DNA of 59,969 nt. Source: Elusimicrobia bacterium GWA2_69_24. GTDB taxonomy: Bacteria; Elusimicrobiota; Elusimicrobia; UBA1565. The notes beneath the pieces are model-generated. The model did not search any database, was not told the origin of the DNA, and was given only the letters and a program-made list of their open reading frames with translations. The stretch lies in the NCBI GenBank assembly GCA_001799695.1, contig MGTY01000100.1, forward strand, positions 1 through 59,969, in the 5' to 3' direction. Both the position numbers and the translations under genes were made by a program. Shown piece by piece: positions 24,591 to 31,459 of this stretch (positions are counted from its first letter, which is position 1; each line of letters begins with the position of its first letter).

Positions 24591-25798
24591 GGCTCCTCGC
24601 GGCGGCGCGCGATCGCCGCCCCCAGCCACGCGCACAGCGCGGCGGCGTGCGTCTCGTGACTGTAGATGCGGATCGCGCGCTCCCGGCCCGCCGCGCCCAT
24701 CGTCCGCGCCAGCCCCGGCTCGGAGAGGAGCCGCTCGATCTGCTCCGCCAGCGCCTTTACCTGGGTCGGCGGCACGAGGAAGCCCGTCCGGCCGTGCTCC
24801 AGCCAGTCGGAGATACCGCCCACGTCGAACGCGACCACCGGTCTGCCGTGGGCCATCGCCTCGGGGCCGACCATGCCGAAGGGCTCCGGCCACACCGACG
24901 GCACGACCACCAGGTCGCAGGCCACGTACAGGTCGTCGAGCGCCTCCCGATCCTGCCAACCGCGGAACTCGACCCGACCGCCGAGCCCGAGCCGGCGGGC
25001 CAGCGCCTTCAGCTCCGATGCGAAGTAGCCGTCGCCGGCCACGACCAGCCGATACCTCGCCCTCCCGAGTGTCATCGCCTCCAGGAGGCAGCGGAGCCCC
25101 TTGTGCGGCGTGAGTCGGCCGCCGAAGAGGACGAGAGGCTCGCGCCCCGGCCGATCCTCCCACGTCACCTTCTCCGGAATGCGGATCGGGGTGGGCAGCA
25201 CCGCGATCCGCTCGGCCGCGAAGCCTTCCGCGACCAGCCGCTCCTTCATGTGACGGGTATCCACCACCATGGCTTCCACGCGTCGAGCCCAGCGCCGCGC
25301 CCGCCGCACGCGGACGAAACTCTGCGCCAGGCGGAGCGGTCGGCGGCTGTGACACCGCTCGCGATACGCTTGGAGGACGCAGTTGACGCCCATCGGATAG
25401 GGGCACACCCGGTCGCTCCTCTGCAGCAGCTTGCTGCCGGCCGGGCAGTAGAGGTCGTGGGTGTGGTGAAAGAAGACCGTCGGGACGGCGCGGAGCACCT
25501 CCGCGGCTGCGCCCGGATGCAGGAAGTGATGGACGTAGGCGACGTCCGGCCGCTCGCGAGCGAGCATGCCCGCGACGCGACGCCCCACCGCGCGGGCCGG
25601 AATCAGGCTGTGACAGTCGGTGAGCCCGGGGATCGAGTACTCCAGCCAGCCCTCCGCGCGCGACTCCGCCTCGCTCGCCGCGTCGGAGGCGATGGCAACC
25701 GTCTGGCCGGCGGCCTGGAGCGCGCGCGCGAGGTCACGGACGTAACCCTCGATCCCGCCGCCGCCGCCACGCCAGTTCCCCACCTGGAGGATCCTCAC
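24587..25798 (-). CDS. GT4-family glycosyltransferase
   Basis: 403 residues. The N-terminus VRILQVGNWRGGGGGIEGYV is the typical GT4 glycine-rich opening, and the GTG start at 25798 fits it exactly even though the frame stays open much further upstream. Donor-domain motifs are PLVLFGGRLTPHKGLRCLLEA and EPFGMVGPEAMAHGRPVVAF (EX7E). A CYPAGSKLL-like Cys-containing stretch near residue 120 (YCPAGSKLLQRSDRVCPYP) is typical of one GT4 subgroup. It is coupled on both sides by four-base overlaps. Confidence 0.87.
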   Translation of the reverse strand: MRILQVGNWRGGGGGIEGYVRDLARALQAAGQTVAIASDAASEAESRAEGWLEYSIPGLTDCHSLIPARAVGRRVAGMLARERPDVAYVHHFLHPGAAAEVLRAVPTVFFHHTHDLYCPAGSKLLQRSDRVCPYPMGVNCVLQAYRERCHSRRPLRLAQSFVRVRRARRWARRVEAMVVDTRHMKERLVAEGFAAERIAVLPTPIRIPEKVTWEDRPGREPLVLFGGRLTPHKGLRCLLEAMTLGRARYRLVVAGDGYFASELKALARRLGLGGRVEFRGWQDREALDDLYVACDLVVVPSVWPEPFGMVGPEAMAHGRPVVAFDVGGISDWLEHGRTGFLVPPTQVKALAEQIERLLSEPGLARTMGAAGRERAIRIYSHETHAAALCAWLGAAIARRREEP

Positions 25799-26712
25799 CG
25801 GGCGCGGCTCCTCCGGAACGGCGTCCAGACGCCGCCCAGCCTGAGTCCGCGTCCGGCAGCGCGCAGGCCGCTGAGATAGCGGCCCTGACGACAGAGTGAA
25901 ATCCCCTCGCGGAACGACGCCCAGGCCCACCGGTCACGAACCACCCTCGCCAGGGGGCCCGGCGGGACGTCACGGCTCAACTGGGTGCAGACCCAGCCGA
26001 CGTCAGCCCAGATCTGGGCGCCGGACGTCGCCAGGGAGGAGCCCTCGTGGCGGCGGACGTAGGCGAGGCGCGAGGGTACGTAGATCGCGCCGCCTCCGCC
26101 CAGGGCCAGCCGGGCGGAGAGATAGAAGTCGACCACCGTGTTCGCGCGCGGCTCGACGGCGCCCGTGTCGAGGGCGCGCGCGCGACGGAAGAGCGCGGCC
26201 CCGTGCCAGACGGCCTGCCATCGGAGGGCCAGCTCGAGAAACGGCAGGTGGAGCCCCGGCCGCAGGCCGGCGCGCCCGTAGCCGCGCGAGCAGTCGTCCG
26301 TGGCGTCCTCGAGCACGCGCCCGTCGGCGTCCATGATGAAGTGGTCGCAAAACGCGATGTCGGCGCGCGGGTCGTCCTCGAGGGGTGCCAGCAACGTCTC
26401 GAGGAGCGTGGGGGCCCAGGTGTCGTCGTCCGCGAGGATCGCGCAATAGCGGCCTCGCGCGGCCTCGAGACCGCGGCGCCAGTTCGCCCCCATCCCGAGG
26501 GTGCTCGAGGCGCGGAGGTGCCGGATCCGCGCGTCGCCGAACGCCTGCACGACGCGAGGTGTGTCGTCCGTCGAGCCGTTGTCGCAGACGATCAGCTCGT
26601 AGTTCCGGAACGTCTGGGCGAGGACGCTCTCGATCGTGACGGACAGGTACCGCGCACGATTGAAGGTCGGGACGCACACCGAGACGGTCGGCACGCCGCT
26701 CTCGGCCCTCAT
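25795..26712 (-). CDS. GT2-family glycosyltransferase
   Basis: 305 residues, GT-A fold: VSVCVPTFNRARYLSVTIESVLA near residue 10, LIVCDNGSTDDTPRVV, metal-binding DDD in AILADDDTWAP and a long helical C-terminus. It is of the common rhamnosyl/glucosyl GT2 type. The ATG at 26712 overlaps the stop of the upstream epimerase (ATGA), and its stop overlaps the GT4 start (GTGA). Donor and acceptor are unknown. Confidence 0.87.
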   Translation of the reverse strand: MRAESGVPTVSVCVPTFNRARYLSVTIESVLAQTFRNYELIVCDNGSTDDTPRVVQAFGDARIRHLRASSTLGMGANWRRGLEAARGRYCAILADDDTWAPTLLETLLAPLEDDPRADIAFCDHFIMDADGRVLEDATDDCSRGYGRAGLRPGLHLPFLELALRWQAVWHGAALFRRARALDTGAVEPRANTVVDFYLSARLALGGGGAIYVPSRLAYVRRHEGSSLATSGAQIWADVGWVCTQLSRDVPPGPLARVVRDRWAWASFREGISLCRQGRYLSGLRAAGRGLRLGGVWTPFRRSRAR

Positions 26713-27689
26713 GGCCGCCGTCCGCCGAGACGCCCGCGGTGCTCGCGGTACCATCGGTACGTCCGCCGCAGCCCCTCGTCGAGGCCGACAGTCGGAGACC
26801 ACCCGAGCAGCTCCCGGGCGCGGTCGTCCGGCGCCCCGCGAGCGCGCACGTCGGCCGGAGGAGTGTCCGTGCCGAGGACGCGAGGTCGCAGCTCCGGATG
26901 GTCGGACAGCGCGACGATCCGCTCGACGAGCTTCAGGATGCTGATCGGCGCGTTGGCCCGGAAGTCGAACACCTCGCCGGCGGCGCCGGACTCGAGGCGC
27001 TCCGCGACCCGCACGTAGCCCCGCACCGCGTCGTCGACGTGCAGGAAGTCGCGCTGCGGCCTGCCGTCGCTCCGGATCACCGGGGCCTGCCCCTCGAGCA
27101 CCGCGTGGATCGTCTCGGGGATGAGGCGGGAGCGGTGCGTGTCACCGCCACCGTAGATATTGACGAACCGGGTGGCGGCAACGGCCATCCCGTAGGTCCG
27201 GTGATAGCACCCCACCAGGATGTCGGCGCAGGCCTTGGACGCGTCGTAGGGATGCAGCCCGTGCGCGGCGTCGTCGCCGTAGGCCCGGTCGCTCGATGCG
27301 ACGACCACGCCGCGGATCCTGGCGCTGGCGCGGCACGCCTCGAGGACGGTCCAGGTCCCCTGCACGTTCGCCTCGAAGGTGGCGAGCGGCGCCTGTCCCG
27401 CCACGCCCACCAGGGGCTGCGCGGCCAGGTGGAAGCAGACCTCGACCGCGGACGCCTCGAGAATGCGCGCGAGCACCTCGTAGTCGGTGGTGGACCCGCG
27501 GACGACGCGGACCCGCTCCCCGAGGTCGAGCAGGTCCAGTGACGAGCCCCGCCAGTCGCCCCGGGTGAGGCATGTGACGCTGGCCCCGGCCTCCACCAGC
27601 GCGCGGGCGAGCCAGGAGCCCACGAAGCCGCAGCCGCCGGTCACCAGGACGCTCACGCTCCGCCAGCCTCTCCCCGGGCTCATCGCCAT
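26709..27689 (-). CDS. NAD-dependent SDR epimerase/dehydratase, RfbG-like
   Basis: 326 residues of the extended SDR fold. NAD motif VLVTGGCGFVGSWLARAL (about 14-31), catalytic SSDRAYG and HPYDASKACAD (YxxxK). The sequence is close in style to the RfbG protein at 56536-57522 (shared FHLAAQ/FHLGAQ, LVGVA, TFEAN, NIYGGGD/NVYGGGD and VIRSDGR blocks). The lysine of RfbG's SDKAYG is Arg here, and the loop between AYG and HPY is about ten residues shorter. It is therefore an RfbG relative whose reaction may differ from CDP-glucose 4,6-dehydration. It lies between glycosyltransferase and SGNH genes, seven bases from the latter. Confidence 0.8.
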   Translation of the reverse strand: MAMSPGRGWRSVSVLVTGGCGFVGSWLARALVEAGASVTCLTRGDWRGSSLDLLDLGERVRVVRGSTTDYEVLARILEASAVEVCFHLAAQPLVGVAGQAPLATFEANVQGTWTVLEACRASARIRGVVVASSDRAYGDDAAHGLHPYDASKACADILVGCYHRTYGMAVAATRFVNIYGGGDTHRSRLIPETIHAVLEGQAPVIRSDGRPQRDFLHVDDAVRGYVRVAERLESGAAGEVFDFRANAPISILKLVERIVALSDHPELRPRVLGTDTPPADVRARGAPDDRARELLGWSPTVGLDEGLRRTYRWYREHRGRLGGRRP

Positions 27690-27696
27690 GGCGTCC

Positions 27697-28884
27697 TCAC
27701 CCGGTCACCCGCGCCGCGAGGAACCCCTCGCGCCCGAGGAACTCGATCAGGGCGCTTCCGGCCAGCTCGTGCCCCTGCACCGTCCAGTGCCCGTCGCCGC
27801 GCCGATAGAGATCGGCGTCACCGGCGCGACTCCGCGCGCGGAACGCGGGGAGCAGATCCAGTGCGGGAATACGCTCCGTCGCCAGGAACTCCCTGAGCAC
27901 GCGGTTGGGTTTGTCGAGATCGTACCGGCGCGCGCTGAAATGCTGGTTCCAGAGGGCCGGAAACCGCTCCGGGTACACCTGCCCCTCGATCGGCGCGATG
28001 ATCACGACGAAGCGGGCTCCCCGGGCCTGCACCCGGTCTCGGAGCCGGCGGAGCAGCGCCGCCGTCAGGCCCCACCCTCGCGCGGCATGGGCGTCGTCAT
28101 CGGCGAGGAACACCCGCAGGCCGTCCCTGAAGCCGGCGTCCGCCTGCAAGACCCTGGGCCCCAGCAGGTGCAGCCGGGCGAGCACGCGGCGCGTGGCTGG
28201 AATCCGGACGAGCTTCTCCCGCGCGAGCGCGTAGAGCCGGGAGTGGGCGCCAAGGAGCCGGGCGCGGGACGGCGGCTCCGCGACGGGCGACGGGACGCGG
28301 GGCGGCTCAAGCGCCAGCAGGCCGTCCTGGAACACCGCCCGGGGTCTCGGCTCCGACAGGTCGGTGCTGTCGCCGACGTCGCTCATGGAGAAGGTCAACA
28401 CGACGACGTCGGGCTCGTACCGCCAGCCCACCGCCTCGAACATCGCCAGCTCCTGCGCCGTGCCGAACCCCGTGACGCCGGCGTTGATCACCTCGGTTGG
28501 GCTCCAGCGCCGGTCCGCGCCGGCGCGACGCTCGGCGACCTTCGGAAACAGCGCGTCCAGGGGTACGCCCGGGTCGCCGCCAACCGAATCGGCGAGGACC
28601 AGCACGCGCACGACGCCCGGCGGTTTCTCGAACGGATACTCTCGGTCCAGCAGCCCCTGGGAGTTGACGCGCACGGGGATGCGCGGCGCGCGGTCGAACT
28701 TCCACGCCGACGCCGCCCACGATCCCGTGAGGCTCGGGACATAACGCCAGCCCAGGATCGGGTCCGGCTCGATCAGCACGGTGGGCGGATCGAACGCCCA
28801 GCGGGCGACCAGCTCGCCGGCCCCGAGCGCGACGACGACACCCACGAGGACGAGGCCGGCCCCGCGCAGCATGCGCCGCCTCAT
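27697..28884 (-). CDS. SGNH-like membrane-anchored protein, copy 1 of a tandem pair
   Basis: 395 residues with an N-terminal signal anchor (about residues 8-27) and a periplasmic SGNH-like domain. The nucleophile block is VLVLADSVGGDPGVP: Ala replaces the usual Gly of GDS, while the Ser is kept. The Asn block VINAGVTGFGTAQE and the C-terminal GDGHWTVQGHELAG (Asp/His) are present. It is clearly a duplicate of the next gene upstream (28881-30056); they share the order IEPDPILGWR, IPVRVNSQGLLDREYP and EGQVYPERF. It probably acts in O-acyl modification of the glycan. ATGA overlap with its twin. Confidence 0.82.
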   Translation of the reverse strand: MRRRMLRGAGLVLVGVVVALGAGELVARWAFDPPTVLIEPDPILGWRYVPSLTGSWAASAWKFDRAPRIPVRVNSQGLLDREYPFEKPPGVVRVLVLADSVGGDPGVPLDALFPKVAERRAGADRRWSPTEVINAGVTGFGTAQELAMFEAVGWRYEPDVVVLTFSMSDVGDSTDLSEPRPRAVFQDGLLALEPPRVPSPVAEPPSRARLLGAHSRLYALAREKLVRIPATRRVLARLHLLGPRVLQADAGFRDGLRVFLADDDAHAARGWGLTAALLRRLRDRVQARGARFVVIIAPIEGQVYPERFPALWNQHFSARRYDLDKPNRVLREFLATERIPALDLLPAFRARSRAGDADLYRRGDGHWTVQGHELAGSALIEFLGREGFLAARVTG

Positions 28885-30056
28885 GGGCCGAGGAGCCCTT
28901 GCCGCGCGAGGAACTCGACCAGGGCCTCGCCCGCGATCGCGTGGCCCTTCGGGGTCCAGTGGATGTCGCCGGGACGGTAGAGGTCCGCCTCGCCCTGCGC
29001 GGCGCGGGCGCGGAGCGCCGGCAGCAGGTCGAGCGCCGGGATCTCCTCCCGGGCAAGGAATCGGGCGAGCGCTCGATTGGGCCTGTCGAGGTCGTAGTCG
29101 CGACCGGCGTAATACTGCCGCCAGAACGGGGTAAACCGTTCCGGATAGACCTGGCCCTCCATCGGGAAGATCATCACCGCAAAGCGGGCGCCGGCGGCCC
29201 TCACCTCGTCTCGGAGCTGGCGGATCAGGGCTTCCGTGAGCCGCCACTGGTCCTCGGCGGTCCGATCGTCCTCCGTCAGGAAGATCGCCAGCCAGCCGCG
29301 ATAGGCGGCGTCGGCCTGGAGAACCCTGGGGTTGGCCAGGTGCAGCCGAGCCAGGAGTCCCCGCGCGGCGGGCCACCGGATCAGCTTCTCCCGCACGAGG
29401 CGGAACAGGCGGGAGTGCGCGTTCAGGAGGCGCGTCGCCGGGAGCGACTCGATGTCCGAGCTGTCGAGCGCCGGCGCCTCCGACACGAGGCGCCCCTCCC
29501 GCAGGGAAAAGCGCGGTCGTCGCCGATAGCCGTCGCCGTTGTCACCGACGTCGTTCATGTAGAAGGCCAGGACGACGACGTCCGGCTCGTAGCGCCGCCC
29601 GAGCGCGCGGAACATCACCAGCTCCTGCGCCGTGCCGAACCCCGACACCCCGGCGTTGATCACCTCGTAGCGGCGTTCCGGGCGGCCGGCGTTGGCGCGG
29701 GCCTCCGCCACCTTTGGAAAGAGCGCGTCGAAGGGAACGCCGAAGTCACCGCCGAAGGAATCGGCGAGCACCAGAACGCGTCGCGCGCCGTCCGCCTTGC
29801 GGAGCGGGTATTCGCGCTCCAGCAATCCCTGCGAGTTGATCCGCACCGGGATCCGCGGCTTGCCCTCGAAGCGCCAGGCCGACTCGGAATACCAGCCCGC
29901 CCGGTTCGGGACGTGGCGCCAGCCCAGCGCGGCGTCGGGCTCGATCATCGTGTCGGGCAGCTCGAACTGCCAGCGGGCCAGCAGCTCCCCGCCGAGGAGC
30001 GCCAGGACCACGCCGAACAGGACGAGCCCCGCCGCACGGAGCCGGCGCCCCCTCAT
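28881..30056 (-). CDS. SGNH-like membrane-anchored protein, copy 2 of a tandem pair
   Basis: 391 residues with the same plan as the neighbouring copy: signal anchor at about 8-27, then VLVLADSFGGDFGVP with ADS in place of GDS, VINAGVSGFGTAQE and GDIHWTPKGHAIAG near the C-terminus. Conservation of the Ser, Asn and Asp/His elements in both copies argues that they are active or bind the same ligand despite the Gly-to-Ala change. The ATG at 30056 overlaps the upstream flippase stop (ATGA), coupling both SGNH genes to export functions. Confidence 0.82.
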   Translation of the reverse strand: MRGRRLRAAGLVLFGVVLALLGGELLARWQFELPDTMIEPDAALGWRHVPNRAGWYSESAWRFEGKPRIPVRINSQGLLEREYPLRKADGARRVLVLADSFGGDFGVPFDALFPKVAEARANAGRPERRYEVINAGVSGFGTAQELVMFRALGRRYEPDVVVLAFYMNDVGDNGDGYRRRPRFSLREGRLVSEAPALDSSDIESLPATRLLNAHSRLFRLVREKLIRWPAARGLLARLHLANPRVLQADAAYRGWLAIFLTEDDRTAEDQWRLTEALIRQLRDEVRAAGARFAVMIFPMEGQVYPERFTPFWRQYYAGRDYDLDRPNRALARFLAREEIPALDLLPALRARAAQGEADLYRPGDIHWTPKGHAIAGEALVEFLARQGLLGP

Positions 30057-31459
30057 GGCGCGGCGGCGATCCGGGGGATCAGCGCGCGGACGTCCCTCAC
30101 CGAGTAGACCCGCATCAGGCAGAGCAGCCCGACGTACGCCAGGGGGCCTGCGATCGGGCCCACCCCGGGCCAGCGCTGCACGAGCAGCATGACGCCTGTC
30201 GCGAGCAGCGACCTGGCGACCAGGCTGATCGAGGGCGAGCAGGCGGCACGGCGCCAGACCACCGCCGCCGCCATCACGGCGATGGCCGCATGGGTCACCA
30301 GGCCCGCGAGGGCGGCGCCCATCGCTCCACGAAGGGGGACCAGCACGAGCAGTGCCGCCGCATTCACGACGACGGCGATCCCGTCGAGGACCATGCTGTC
30401 GCGCTGGCGCCCGATCGCGATCAGCAGGTACCCGCTGATGGTGTTGAGGAAGATCAGCGCGTACTGCCAGCCGATCACCTGCAAGATACTCCCCGCCCCC
30501 TCGAAGGCCTCCCCGAAGACGACGCGGACGACCTCGTTCGCGCTGCCGGAGAGCACGCCGGCCGCGAGGAGGCCGAGGACGATGACGACCTTCGTGGCCT
30601 GGCCATACAGCCGCGCCAGGGTCGGCTGGTCGCCCGAGGCCTGGGAGAGCGCGGGAAAGACGACACCCCCGAAGGCCTGCGGAAAGAAGCTCAGGATCAC
30701 CCCGAACCGGGATGCGGCGGAGTAGAGCCCGAGGTCGCTCGGCCGGGCCAGCTTGGAGAGGATGACCATGTCCATCCGCCCGTAGAGGATGCCGAAGAGG
30801 CTCGCGATGCCCAGCGGCGCCGCGAGCCGCCCCAGCCGGAGCCACGTCCTCATGTCGATCACGAAGCGAGGACGCACCTCGCGGGCGGCGAGCGCGAGCG
30901 TGACGGCGGCACGCACGATGCTGGACGCGAGCAGCGCCGCCGTCACGCCGAGGAGCCCCAGGTCGAGCGAGACGGTCGCCCAGGCGCCGGCGGCATACGC
31001 GAGCAGCCCGAGGAGCGACGCGGCCACCAGGCGCTCGTTCCGCACCGTGGCCCGGAAGACCAGGCCGAGCGTCTCGAGCGGCGGCAACAGGAGCGAGCCC
31101 GCGTAGAGGACGATGGCCCAGAACAGCGGTCCCCGATAGCCGAGGAGCGCGGCCAGCCCCACGCAGGCCGCGAGCGAGGCGAGCCCGAGGCCGACTCTCA
31201 GGACGGTCACGGTTCCGAGGAGCCGGCCCCGGTCGGGCCCCTCGATCGCCAGCTCGCGAAGGAGGATCGTCGACATGCCGAAGTCCGACAGCACGAGGAA
31301 CGCGGGGACGAGCGTCTGGACGAGGCCGAAGTGGCCGAAGCCCTCGACGCCCAGGTAGCGGCTGACCTGGGAGATGATCGCGACGCCGACGGCCAGGGAG
31401 ACGAGGCGATCGGCGACCAGCAGGACGGTGTTGCCCGCGATGCGTGATGGCGCCGTCAC
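30053..31459 (-). CDS. Wzx-type oligosaccharide flippase
   Basis: 468 residues with about fourteen hydrophobic helices, of the MATE/PST polysaccharide-exporter superfamily. It begins GNTVLLVADRLVSLAVGVAI; SRYLGVEGFGHFGLVQ is the signature of this family's first loop, and GRMDMVILSKLARPSDLGLYS is a second. It would move the undecaprenyl-diphosphate repeat unit across the inner membrane. The GTG start at 31459 overlaps the upstream stop (GTGA). It stands between the Wzy-TPR gene and the SGNH pair, in the export block of the locus. Confidence 0.9.
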   Translation of the reverse strand: MTAPSRIAGNTVLLVADRLVSLAVGVAIISQVSRYLGVEGFGHFGLVQTLVPAFLVLSDFGMSTILLRELAIEGPDRGRLLGTVTVLRVGLGLASLAACVGLAALLGYRGPLFWAIVLYAGSLLLPPLETLGLVFRATVRNERLVAASLLGLLAYAAGAWATVSLDLGLLGVTAALLASSIVRAAVTLALAAREVRPRFVIDMRTWLRLGRLAAPLGIASLFGILYGRMDMVILSKLARPSDLGLYSAASRFGVILSFFPQAFGGVVFPALSQASGDQPTLARLYGQATKVVIVLGLLAAGVLSGSANEVVRVVFGEAFEGAGSILQVIGWQYALIFLNTISGYLLIAIGRQRDSMVLDGIAVVVNAAALLVLVPLRGAMGAALAGLVTHAAIAVMAAAVVWRRAACSPSISLVARSLLATGVMLLVQRWPGVGPIAGPLAYVGLLCLMRVYSVRDVRALIPRIAAAP

